64,000 bases of DNA from Pagrus major (taxonomy: Eukaryota; Chordata; Actinopteri; Spariformes; Sparidae): positions 25,294,671 through 25,358,670 of the forward strand of contig NC_133227.1 in NCBI RefSeq assembly GCF_040436345.1, read 5' to 3'. Each line of letters begins with the position of its first letter. The first letter of the stretch is position 1. A model generated the notes under the pieces. The model did not search any database, was not told where the DNA came from, and saw only the letters and a list, made by a program, of their open reading frames with translations. Made by a program: the position numbers and the translations under genes. Shown piece after piece: positions 1 through 15,950 of this stretch.

Positions 1-67
1 TGAGTTCATGACAGTTGAACAGACAACAACAGATTTCCAATAAAGTTCCTATAGTGGCTTATAGTAC

Positions 68-479
68 CTTGGCCTTCTCCTCCGACAGGGAGCCTCCGCT
101 GACCTTGATGTACTCAGCGAGATCTACGGCGGGGACTGGTCTCTCCATCACCACGATCAGCTCTAGGTCGAGATCATACCAGTCGAGTAGTGACACTGGT
201 GCTGACGTCCCAGCGAGTTTCAACATAATGGCCACTTCCACCGAGAGCTGCCTCCCGTTCTTGTCCTGAAACGACACAACAAAATGGAGGATGACAAATT
301 GAAGCTCCACAGATTCATAGATAACCATAATTCATCCATAAAACTTCCAGTAAATGAGTCGGTATGGTACTCACCACATGTTTGCACAGCACCTTGTCTT
401 TTGGAATGTATTTAATGGCAACCTACAAGATACAAACAAGACTTTGGTTAGCACTTCCTGACCATACAGTATGTGTGTT

Positions 480-530
<51 letters not shown>

Positions 531-1032
531 ACTCACAGGTAATTTATCTGCTCTGCAATAGCCGGCAAACACAGATCCACAGCCTCCTGCTCCAAGCAGA
601 TTCTGCTGTTGGTATTTGGCCTGAAATTCAGCTACAAAGACACACGCATATATTGTTTAACAACACTTGTGAGGAACATAAATTGCATATTACCAAAGCT
701 CCAATAATGCCAAAAGCCTACATAAATTACTACCAACTCACCTCTCAGTGCATCTACTCTCAAATCCTGTTTGCTCTCCTTTATGGTCTCCTTTGTGATC
801 CCATTTTTAGTCTCCTTTATGGTCACCTTTTTGGTCTCCTCTTTGGTCTCCTTTGTGGTCTCCTTTATGGTCACCTTTTTGATCCCCTTTTCGATCACCT
901 TCAGGTACGAGCTCCTCTTTCGCTTACTGCTTGGACGTGCTCCAGCGGCAGCAGTAGCCTTCCTCTTACCTCTCCTCTCGCTCACATCCTCCTGAGATGT
1001 GTCGCAGCTATCGGACAGGCTGCTACTGCTCT
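68..1032 (-). CDS. Pim-like serine/threonine kinase, partial (5' exons and N-lobe)
   Basis: Partial gene running off the left edge. Four coding exons with GT/AG borders can be read on the minus strand: 1032-742, 631-537, 422-375 and 265-68; frame is kept across all junctions. The first of these encodes a basic, Ser/Lys/Thr-rich leader with imperfect KETKE-type repeats. The second carries the glycine loop (LLGAGGCGSVFAG). The third begins with VAIKY, which holds the ATP-binding lysine. The fourth has the hinge ERPVP followed by DLAEYI and GGSLSEEKAK. The ERPxP hinge is diagnostic of Pim kinases, known regulators of growth and survival that are constitutively active. Teleosts carry large families of Pim-like genes. 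The catalytic loop and DFG lie beyond the window. The initiator exon was not found: the frame is open upstream of 985 without an ATG, and the acceptor at 1033-1034 suggests another exon further right. No break is seen in the visible part. Confidence 0.82.
484..528. repeat. (TG)n microsatellite
   Basis: About 22 uninterrupted TG dinucleotides in the intron between the glycine-loop exon and the VAIK exon of the Pim-like gene, a few bases from the splice donor. Confidence 0.95.
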
Positions 1033-1124
1033 CTACAGATGAGAAAAACCCAGAGGAACATCAGCTTACTGACAGTCAAAGTCCACCTTCGCCCACCTCG
1101 GCTTGTGGCACTCAAAGCGCCAGA

Positions 1125-1470
1125 AAAAGTACATTTAAAAAACTCTCTCTCCAGAATTTAGGACCCAGTTTCTCAAGATAATCCACAGACCTTGTTGTGA
1201 GCAGTTTCGTGTAAAACCTATTTTCTTTATTCTGAACTACATCCGCCAACCTTATCAACGTGCAGAGGGAAGCATGCATCTACTCATGGCAACAACAGGC
1301 TCGTTCTCGTGAAAGCCTAGCTAGTTAGCCTCCCGGTCATAAGTAGATGATACTGTTGGCAGTTGTAGTTCAGTAGAAAGAAAACAGTTCCTACATAACA
1401 AGTAGCAGTCTGTGGATTATCTTGCATAACTGGGTCATGATTTCTAGAAAGAGACACTGTTGTTGAGTTA
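1125..1470. mobile_element. small inverted-repeat element (MITE-like), decayed
   Basis: The left arm near 1141-1250 and the right arm near 1365-1460 are imperfect reverse complements. The best-conserved core is 1174-1190 on the left against 1408-1424 on the right (GTCTGTGGATTATCTTG on the right-hand strand), followed in both arms by a matching CTGGGTC block. It is short and has no coding capacity. This fits a non-autonomous DNA transposon; the family is not recognised and target-site duplications were not identified. Confidence 0.45.
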
Positions 1471-1634
1471 AGTTGAATATTTTTTTAAAAAGCTGACTTT
1501 AAAAAGGCAGGAAACCAAGTAAAGAAGACTATTACATTTAAGTTGTCTGAGCTAAACAGATTGAACAACTTAAAATTATTATCCTATTTTACTTGGTCAT
1601 TTTAAGGTAGATTTTACAGTGTATTTGTGAGAGG

Positions 1635-1748
1635 GCATATATCTCCAAAACTCGGCAACTCATACCAAAACAATCTAAATGGATAAACACAACCGAAGGT
1701 GGGAGGAAAAATATGTATTTTTGATTTTCGGTTGGACTGTCCCTTTAA
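1635..1748. repeat. interspersed repeat fragment ending in a CTGTCCCTTTAA motif
   Basis: The stretch from the ATATCTCCAAAACTCGGCAA block to GGACTGTCCCTTTAA resembles a dispersed repeat that I recall from many teleost genomes. The family assignment is from memory only. It may be part of one larger composite element with the inverted repeat immediately to its left. Confidence 0.35.
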
Positions 1749-2964
1749 AGGATTTTAAAGAATTTAATTATCAAAGAATTTAGATGATCACATGATTCCT
1801 TATCAGAGGTCTATCTTGAGATAATTACTCTAAATTAGTGCCCACTCTACCTGATAAGTCACTGAATAATTTACATAAGTGACTACAAGGTTTCTCTGGT
1901 TTTCTCACTTACCGCTATCTTTCCTAACAGTCAGAGAACGATGTGCCTTCATCTTCTGTAGAGATTCTTTGCTAATGATGATGATGTTAAAGTAGTTTTT
2001 AGATACGATAACTTCAGAAAAACAAGTGATTAAAAAAACAAGACTTGATCCAACAGGTGTCTCTCTGACTAAGTGTCCCCAGTGTGTGTGTTCTTAAGGT
2101 ATGGAGAATGGAACAAGGTTGTAGGGGGTCACATAGCAACGGCTGCTTTCACTAAAAAATGAAAGCCTAATCCAAAAACAAAGTGAGATATTTGTTTATT
2201 TTTAAATTCTGTTTTTAATTGATTTATACCAAGGTCTATACAAACAATATTATCATTCACAGGGCTTAATATCCCCATCTGTAAGTGCCTTCTGTAAATA
2301 ACATTTAAACACAGGTAAATACAACCAAGTTGAAATGGATAATACAGAAGCAGATAAGGACCAATAAAGTGCATACCTCTGCCATGGCCCAACAGTCCCC
2401 TTTAATTCCAGTCAAGCCTAATCCAGCATCTTAGCGCAGTATCACTCTCAATTTTTAACCACCCATAATTAAGACTCACCAGATATGTAAGAGCCACTAG
2501 CACAACAAAACAATGCAGATGAAATCAAAATCTCCACTGCGTTGTGTAAGAATTATAGGTTCATAAAAAGTATGAATGTTTAAGTCAATGTTAAAGTCGA
2601 GCTGAAATGAACCATTGGAGATGACATCCATGGTTACCTATTTAACGTTATATGCCAAATTGTATTTGTATATCAAAATCCAGTCATGTCTTCATCCTGT
2701 AAAATAAAATGCCAAGTGTGCTTGTGAAGGTGAAGCAAACAATTCAACAAATAATATCACGTCATCCACCCGTCTGTCAATCCTTCAGCAGTGAGTGAGT
2801 GAGGTCAGAAAGAAGCAACTGGAGTGAAGTGTTTAACTTATTACTGTACAAAAACATACATTTATAACTTGATTCACTGATTTGCTTGATACTGGACTCA
2901 TATTTCATGGAGACAATGTAACTCACTATCTGTGTTAAGATCAATTATAGGATCAATCAGAAAT

Positions 2965-3095
2965 AAATCCTGGATCATCCCTTATATCCAGATCTGCACC
3001 AAAGGTTGATCCACGCTCCATTCGAGTTGAGTGGAAATCAATTCAGTAGTTTTTGTGTTATCCTGCCTACAAACCAACCAACCAAACAATAAACG
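2965..3095. mobile_element. LINE 3'-tail fragment (RTE/Expander-like), decayed
   Basis: The stretch contains CCAGATCTGCACCAAA, then a block reading GTGGAAATCAATTCAGTAG, then TTTTTGTGTTATCCTGC, and ends in a short AACC/AAAC-rich run. This order matches the 3' end of a common teleost LINE as I recall it. No open reading frame survives and the sequence is well diverged. The family name is an inference. Confidence 0.45.
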
Positions 3096-3814
3096 TACAA
3101 ACTTAATCATAACTAACTAACTAACTAATAAATAACTGTTGGGGTGTGCCTTAATAACAACCAAATCACTTTACAGGAGAGGGAAAAAAAATGGTCATAG
3201 TGGTTTAATGTACATAATACAACTTTCCCATCTTTTCAAACACTTGTCCTGTTGTAGTCTAATAGAAAAGGTCATTCTTTCCATCCCAAAAATATTTTAT
3301 ATAACGTCAACCAAATCATCCACTGTAGGAAAACTTGGTTAAAATCACTTTCTAGTTATTCATATGTCCTCTACCTTCCCTGTGGCACCAACACTGGAAC
3401 AAAATGTTTGTGTTTGCACTGGAAATATAAAAGTCTAATGGGATGATATCTATGATTTTTACTGATTACATTCATTATTTCTAAGTTTAGCTCCAGGACT
3501 GGAAGGCTCTCAGACAAGCAAAAACATGTTTTGTTAAACTACACTGACACATTCATATTGTGTGGTGATGAACACTGACATCTTTTCATGAACATATCAC
3601 ACAGTATAATAATAGTTATTTAAACTAAGCTAACTAAACATACAAAGTGGACATCCAGACACACACACACTTTTGTCCCGCTTCCACATTGGCTTTTGAG
3701 AACAACATGTACTCAGTCCCAGCAGAGGCTGAATGAACGACTGTGTTCTCCGTCCTGCCCAGTGTCACAAATCATGCTGGTTGTCTGGGACGAAAACAAA
3801 GCTTGAGACCCAAG

Positions 3815-11600
<7,786 letters not shown>

Positions 11601-12190
11601 GGATCAGGATAAACTAATGTGGGAGTGGGAAGTCAGACCGTCCTACAGTTCACTGCTCCTGACTCTGCAACTTCCTGCACATCCGCAGAGTTTGGGAAAA
11701 GATCTCAACGCCGTTTTTTGGGGTTTTACAGTGATACCATTACTGTCTATTGATTAGTTTTTATTAAAGTGAACTGTAACTTGAATATAAGTTGATTGAA
11801 AATTTGTGAAATGGTATAGAGTCTGCATGAACCTGAGGTGGAGTCAGTAAGATGCAATTATCAAACTGTAGCATGACAGATACTTCTCTTTACGTTTTGT
11901 CAATTCAAAATCAAACAAGATGGGGTTTCTTATTTGTTAATGATGTTGAAAACAATATATAGTTTGTAAAAAAAAAAGAAATGCTTTTCTGTTACAGTGT
12001 TGTGTGTGATTTTTGTGAAGTGGTGTTGTATTGTCAAATGAAGTCCAGCAGTTACTTTGTAATATTTTGTTATTTTAGTTCTTCTAGATGATTTAATAGC
12101 ATTTTCAATGTGAAGAGAGACAAAGCTATGTTGGTGGAAGGGCCATGGTATTTAAATTTTATACAACCTTTAATAAAATGTGAAATTCTC
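11601..12190 (+). other. hepacam 3' UTR
   Basis: AT-rich, non-coding sequence directly after the TGA stop. It ends at a candidate poly(A) signal AATAAA at 12172-12177, with a second AATAAA near 12286. The extent is inferred from the signal, not from transcript data. Confidence 0.6.
12172..12177 (+). terminator. poly(A) signal AATAAA for hepacam
   Basis: The canonical hexamer lies about 570 bases after the stop codon. A second AATAAA near 12286 is an alternative. Confidence 0.5.
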
Positions 12191-12543
12191 AAAGCTCAGG
12201 TGAATGTTTCGAAGTTTCTTACAATATTACACTTTTAGTCTTGAAATTGGTATATATTAGGTTAATTTTGTGTCATGGGATTAGTGAATAAAAATATAAA
12301 TGAATTGATTAAATTTTGTTGAAGGTAGTTGAGTAATTGATGCATTCATTCATGATAGAATTTCTGCTTCCAGGGAAGCAATTAAAGTTGTTTGAGTTGC
12401 TAAATAAGTGCATATCAGTTTAATTATCTAGTTACAGAGATTATTTAGTCAACTAAGGCTTATCTCAGTCCTCTGCAAACTCCTAGAAGTCATTTAAAGC
12501 TCTGGTCTATGATTTGAAAGGTTTGAAAAAAGCATTCCCCACC
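12178..12543. other. intergenic AT-rich spacer
   Basis: Nothing coding or structured is recognised between the hepacam poly(A) signal and the (CA)n tract. Confidence 0.6.
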
Positions 12544-12560
12544 CACACACACACACACAC
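12544..12560. repeat. short (CA)n tract
   Basis: About eight CA dinucleotides flanked by C-rich sequence, just left of the CpG-containing candidate promoter. Confidence 0.85.
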
Positions 12561-12676
12561 CCCTCCCCTCTGTGCTCCTTAATCTCCTCCCCTCCGATGT
12601 CATATCGCTCTCCGCTTGGAGCCTCCCACGACATACACACCCCCTCCAGGAACAACAAACCGGGTGACGAGTAACG
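12561..12676 (+). promoter_or_regulatory. candidate CpG-type promoter / 5' UTR
   Basis: The base composition changes sharply from AT-rich flanks to a C-rich stretch with several CpG, pyrimidine tracts, and no TATA box. It leads directly into an ATG with a good splice donor 15 bases later. This is an inference from composition and context only. Confidence 0.3.
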
Positions 12677-12691
12677 ATGTCGGAGTCACAG
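12677..12691 (+). CDS. possible first coding exon of an unidentified gene (MSESQ...)
   Basis: ATG followed by four codons (Ser-Glu-Ser-Gln) and a consensus donor CAG|GTAAAG at 12692. Many vertebrate housekeeping genes have such short first coding exons at CpG promoters. No second exon was recognised before the tRNA array starts at 13477, so if the gene is real its first intron would contain or abut the whole array. Five residues cannot identify a family. The call could be a chance ATG. Confidence 0.28.
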
Positions 12692-13476
12692 GTAAAGTTA
12701 TTACAATGCACGTTGAAACTAACGTAAATCTTGTAAGTCATTACAATGTCCACAGCTAAGCTCCACAGCCAAGTTAGTATAACGTCATTAGCATGTTACA
12801 GCTACGTTACAGCTACGTAATGAGTTACTATTTATCAACAGCTAAGTTAGCTCTGGTACTGGGATAACAAGGAGAAAGCTAACAAGAGACCAAGAGACTA
12901 ACAGATGCTGCCGTTAGCTTTAATCATAACGATCGCTTTCACATTGTGGCTGAAAACTAAACCTGCATGAGCCTCGGACCAGCTGTGTCCCAGCTGTTGT
13001 CTGAGTAGCACCGCAACACAAACGTGCCCGTAAACCGTAATCTCTTGTTTATGATCGATAAGACAAATACATCGTAACGCGTATATGATAATCCATCATA
13101 TTGATTTAGCAAAGGCTTCGTTGAAAACAAATGGACAAGACCGGGAGGAGGGTTAGCAAAACAGTTGAGTAGTGACCGGGCGAGAGGTTTTTATGGAGAA
13201 GTAAATCCGGACAGGATGATTGAAACCCCAATGCAAAGCGGAGGGTTTCATTTACTTTTCACTTGCTGCTTCATTTAGCTGCCACGAGCAAATAAATAGG
13301 CTGATTTGGTGTAAACATGATAGCAATGTTAGCTTGTTGTTAGCTTACAATGCTAACATAGAGGCTAATGAATAAACAACTGTTGACAATACTGCAGAGA
13401 CAGAAATTATCTCGACACCGTCTAATAACACAGATAACACTAACGGCAGCTTTCACAGTCATAAGCCAGCATCGGC
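12692..13476. other. spacer (or intron 1 of the MSESQ candidate) before the tRNA array
   Basis: Rich in GTTAGCT/GCTAAC words and otherwise unremarkable. No exon, RNA gene or recognised transposon was found. It ends where tRNA-derived sequence begins at 13477. Confidence 0.55.
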
Positions 13477-13506
13477 ATTAGCTCAAATGGTAGAGCGCTC
13501 GCTTAG
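13477..13506 (+). pseudogene. truncated tRNA-Ala(AGC) 5' fragment at array start
   Basis: The 30 bases ATTAGCTC...CGCTTAG match tRNA-Ala from the end of the acceptor stem to the anticodon loop, and then join the array sequence GGTGACCACGCGG that normally lies between Ser and Ala. The acceptor 5' strand is replaced by unrelated bases. It cannot fold as a tRNA. It marks the left recombination edge of the array. Confidence 0.85.
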
Positions 13507-13575
13507 GGTGACCACGCGGCGTGTGATCATAATAAAGCAAAGAAAGTTGGACCCAACTCAGGTCTGATAGCAGTG

Positions 13576-13595
13576 CCTTGCAGGAGCCTGCAAGG
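13576..13595. repeat. near-perfect palindrome overlapping the tRNA-Ala 5' end (unit 1 example)
   Basis: Arms CCTTGCAGG and CCTGCAAGG are exact reverse complements separated by AG. The right arm includes the first two G of tRNA-Ala. It is present before essentially every Ala copy; before the unit 44 copy the left arm reads CCTTGCAGC. Confidence 0.9.
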
Positions 13596-13666
13596 GGAAT
13601 TAGCTCAAATGGTAGAGCGCTCGCTTAGCATGCGAGAGGTAGCGGGATCGATGCCCGCATTCTCCA
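13594..13666 (+). tRNA. trnaa-agc: tRNA-Ala (AGC), unit 1
   Basis: A 73-nt cloverleaf with no intron. The acceptor stem GGGGAAT/ATTCTCC has the G3-U70 wobble pair that marks alanine tRNAs, with A73 as discriminator. The anticodon loop TTAGCAT gives AGC. The A box TAGCTCAAATGG and B box GGATCGATGCC are present. Downstream only TTT runs follow, with no T4 terminator close by. This copy serves as the array reference. Confidence 0.95.
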
Positions 13667-14053
13667 AGAGACTTTAGTTTCCTCTCTTCTGGTGCGGAGG
13701 TAATGAGTGAAAAAGCGTGACATATGAGACATTCGTTGGATGGACAGGCTTAACATGCTGTGAATCAGCTCAGGCGTTCTTGCTAGGGTTTTGGCTCACG
13801 GCATGACCTTCGCAACCTCTCTATGGCGTGGACGTCAGTTAAGGCGTGGTAGTTCGCTGACATGTGAAGATGGCGGATCAAAGGTACCTGAAGGGCACCG
13901 TATACTCGCCAACGCTGACGTCGGTCCCTCAGTGTAGCGCCGGATGTGGACAAGCCTCTTGCGCCCCATTAAATCAAGTGACCAAATCCACAGGCGTCAG
14001 ATCAGGTGCTTTCCGATTGCAAAAAATCTACACAGAGGCCAAGGAAAAGCTCC
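13667..14053. other. Ala-Tyr spacer of the unit (unit 1 example)
   Basis: A 387-bp spacer between two convergent tRNA genes. It holds one copy of the 56-bp internal repeat (13838-13893) and the TGACGTCG word at 13916. The Tyr-proximal end supplies the minus-strand terminator. It carries no tRNA, 5S or snRNA that I can recognise. Short open frames here recur only because the unit recurs. Confidence 0.8.
13838..13893. repeat. 56-bp internal repeat, copy 1 (in Ala-Tyr spacer)
   Basis: GTTAAGGCGTGGTAGTTCGC...GGTACCTGAAG matches 14488-14543 with only a handful of substitutions. Both copies recur in every unit, about 650 bp apart in the same orientation. Confidence 0.9.
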
Positions 14054-14142
14054 TCCTTCGAGCCGGATTTGAACCAGCGACCTAAGGATAACTGCCTCTA
14101 AACACCTACAGTCCTCCGCTCTACCAACTGAGCTATCGAAGG
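14054..14142 (-). tRNA. trnay-gua: tRNA-Tyr (GTA) with 16-nt intron, unit 1
   Basis: 89 nt on the minus strand. The mature part matches vertebrate tRNA-Tyr: CCTTCGA acceptor with C1-G72, anticodon GTA in CTGTAGA, A73. The intron GTGTTTAGAGGCAGTT (14090-14105) sits one base after the anticodon, the standard position. B box GGTTCAAATCC. A GCTTTTCC terminator lies six bases past the 3' end. Confidence 0.95.
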
Positions 14143-14545
14143 GAGCCCTCAGAGAGGGATCTCAGAGAGCTACATGGACTGTAACATGGCAACGAGCCAG
14201 CTGGGTTATGTTACGCACCCGCTGGCCTAACACTGGGACTTTCGTGAAGAGCTTGGTGGAGATTGACGTCGGCCACTATGTTCACCGGCGGACGTGGAAC
14301 AGCTTTGACTTTTTCCCCCCGAACAAATCAAGCAATGAAACACACGGCTCTGAAAAAGATTGCCTTCAACTCTTTCTATTCTGAGCAGACGAGGACGACA
14401 GGCAGGGCCCTCTAGCCGGACGTGCCTGAACGATAAACGTAGCGAGCATCTGCTTTAAGTCAGATGAGAAACACAGTTTGAATGCGAGTTAAGGTGTGGT
14501 AGTTTGCTGACATGTGAAGACGGCAGATTAAAGGTACCTCAAGTG
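14143..14545. other. Tyr-Ser spacer of the unit (unit 1 example)
   Basis: A 403-bp spacer that is the 5' flank of tRNA-Tyr and the 3' flank of tRNA-Ser. It contains TGACGTCG at 14264, a CCCCCC run, and copy 2 of the 56-bp repeat touching the Ser 3' end. The 106-bp deletions and 209-bp duplications found elsewhere in the array begin or end here. Confidence 0.8.
14488..14543. repeat. 56-bp internal repeat, copy 2 (at tRNA-Ser 3' end)
   Basis: GTTAAGGTGTGGTAGTTTGC...GGTACCTCAAG, the partner of 13838-13893. It ends three bases from the 3' end of tRNA-Ser on the minus strand, so it includes that gene's termination region. Confidence 0.9.
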
Positions 14546-14627
14546 CGACGAGGATGGGATTCGAACCCACGCGTGCAGAGCACAATGGATTAGCAGTCCA
14601 TCGCCTTAACCACTCGGCCACCTCGTC
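14546..14627 (-). tRNA. trnas-gcu: tRNA-Ser (GCT), unit 1
   Basis: 82 nt on the minus strand with the long variable arm of type II tRNAs. Acceptor GACGAGG/CCTCGTC, discriminator G73, anticodon GCT in the loop CTGCTAA, B box GGTTCGAATCC. Only a TTT run (CCTTTAATC) follows downstream, so no T4 terminator is close. Confidence 0.95.
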
Positions 14628-14735
14628 TTGGAGCGCACGGACTGTTCGGGTGACCACGCGGCGTGTGATCATAATAAAGCAAAGAAAGTTGGACCCAACT
14701 CAGGTCTGATAGCAGTGCCTTGCAGGAGCCTGCAA
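14628..14735. promoter_or_regulatory. 108-bp shared 5' flank between divergent tRNA-Ser and tRNA-Ala (unit 1/2 example)
   Basis: tRNA-Ser (minus) and the next tRNA-Ala (plus) are head to head with only this interval between them, so any upstream Pol III elements must be shared or interleaved. It holds the type A/B marker bases, the CACGCGGCGTG inverted word, and the palindrome abutting Ala. No TATA-like element is seen; tRNA promoters are internal A and B boxes. Confidence 0.5.
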
Positions 14736-14808
14736 GGGGAATTAGCTCAAATGGTAGAGCGCTCGCTTAGCATGCGAGAGGTAGCGGGATCGATGCCCGC
14801 ATTCTCCA
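14736..14808 (+). tRNA. trnaa-agc: tRNA-Ala (AGC), unit 2
   Basis: Reads as the unit 1 copy; type A unit. Confidence 0.94.
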
Positions 14809-15195
14809 AGAGACTTTAGTTTCCTCTCTTCTGGTGCGGAGGTAATGAGTGAAAAAGCGTGACATATGAGACATTCGTTGGATGGACAGGCTTAACATGC
14901 TGTGAATCAGCTCAGGCGTTCTTGCTAGGGTTTTGGCTCACGGCATGACCTTCGCAACCTCTCTATGGCGTGGACGTCAGTTAAGGCGTGGTAGTTCGCT
15001 GACATGTGAAGATGGCGGATCCAAAGTACCTGAAGGGCACCGTATACTCGCCAACGCTGACGTCGGTCACTCAGTGTAGCGCCGGATGTGGACAAGCCTC
15101 TTGCGCCCCATTAAATCAAGTGACCAAATCCACAGGCGTCAGATCAGGTGCTTTCCGATTGCAAAAAATCTACACAGAGGCCAAGGAAAAGCTCC

Positions 15196-15284
15196 TCCTT
15201 CGAGCCGGATTTGAACCAGCGACCTAAGGATAACTGCCTCTAAACACCTACAGTCCTCCGCTCTACCAACTGAGCTATCGAAGG
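15196..15284 (-). tRNA. trnay-gua: tRNA-Tyr (GTA), unit 2
   Basis: Reads as the unit 1 copy, with the same intron. Confidence 0.94.
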
Positions 15285-15687
15285 GAGCCCTCAGAGAGGG
15301 ATCACAGAGAGCTACATGGACTGTAACATGGCAACGAGCCAGCTGGGTTATGTTACGCACCCGCTGGCCTAACACTGGGACTTTCGTGAAGAGCTTGGTG
15401 GAGATTGACGTCGGCCACTATGTTCACCGGCGGACGTGGAACAGCTTTGACTTTTTCCCCCCGAACAAATCAAGCAATGAAACACACGGCTCTGAAAAAG
15501 ATTGCCTTCAACTCTTTCTATTCTGAGCAGACGAGGACGACAGGCAGGGCCCTCTAGCCGGACGTGCCTGAACGATAAACGTAGCGAGCATCTGCTTTAA
15601 GTCAGATGAGAAACACAGTTTGAATGCGAGTTAAGGTGTGGTAGTTTGCTGACATGTGAAGACGGCAGATTAAAGGTACCTCAAGTG

Positions 15688-15769
15688 CGACGAGGATGGG
15701 ATTCGAACCCACGCGTGCAGAGCACAATGGATTAGCAGTCCATCGCCTTAACCACTCGGCCACCTCGTC
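15688..15769 (-). tRNA. trnas-gcu: tRNA-Ser (GCT), unit 2
   Basis: Reads as the unit 1 copy. Confidence 0.94.
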
Positions 15770-15877
15770 TTGGAGCGCACGGACTGTTCGGGTGACCACG
15801 CGGCGTGTGATCATAATAAAGCAAAGAAAGTTGGACCCAACTCAGGTCTGATAGCAGTGCCTTGCAGGAGCCTGCAA

Positions 15878-15950
15878 GGGGAATTAGCTCAAATGGTAGA
15901 GCGCTCGCTTAGCATGCGAGAGGTAGCGGCGTCGATGCCCGCATTCTCCA
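15878..15950 (+). tRNA. trnaa-agc: tRNA-Ala (AGC), unit 3, altered B box
   Basis: Two adjacent changes turn the T-arm GCGGGATCG into GCGGCGTCG. This breaks the last T-stem pair and alters the B box, so transcription and folding are probably weakened. The rest matches the reference copy. Confidence 0.85.

Larger units (their letters stand above)
1033..3814. other. intergenic region between Pim-like gene and hepacam
   Basis: No coding exon is supported here, apart from a possible unrecognised 5' exon of the Pim-like gene near its right side. The region is AT-rich and holds the inverted-repeat element and repeat fragments listed separately, plus short simple runs such as CTAA units near 3111-3133. 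The hepacam 5' UTR and promoter must lie in its right end, but no TATA box or start site could be assigned. Confidence 0.6.

Noticed and set aside
742-985. Initiation of the Pim-like kinase at 985
   Set aside because: The codon there is GTG, and the frame continues upstream with Ser-rich coding-like sequence to an acceptor at 1033, so the true start is probably in an earlier exon.
632-1042. Plus-strand open frames across the Pim-like leader
   Set aside because: They are the antisense of the kinase exon and the (TG)n intron; hydrophobic repeats come from reading the repetitive leader backwards.
3743-3814. A longer N-terminus for hepacam starting at 3743
   Set aside because: That start is GTG. 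The ATG at 3815 gives a signal peptide comparable in length and character to the human protein.
12490-12753. An 87-residue minus-strand open frame over the CpG stretch
   Set aside because: It crosses the (CA)n tract and C-rich sequence; low complexity and no family resemblance.
13864-14085. A 73-residue open frame repeated in each unit
   Set aside because: It starts at GTG, overlaps tRNA-Tyr in antisense, and recurs only because the DNA unit recurs. No coding signature or domain is seen.
13667-14545. 5S rRNA, U6 or other small RNA genes hidden in the unit spacers
   Set aside because: No 5S internal control sequence, U6 motif or further cloverleaf could be recognised in either spacer.
14460-14672. 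A 70-residue minus-strand open frame repeated in each unit
   Set aside because: It is a translation through tRNA-Ser and its flanks; the tRNA explains the sequence fully.
14628-14819. A 63-residue plus-strand open frame repeated in each unit
   Set aside because: It reads through tRNA-Ala and its 5' flank; no protein evidence.
15139-15375. A 78-residue minus-strand open frame repeated in most units
   Set aside because: It reads through tRNA-Tyr and its intron and does not begin at a convincing ATG context; shadow of the tRNA gene.
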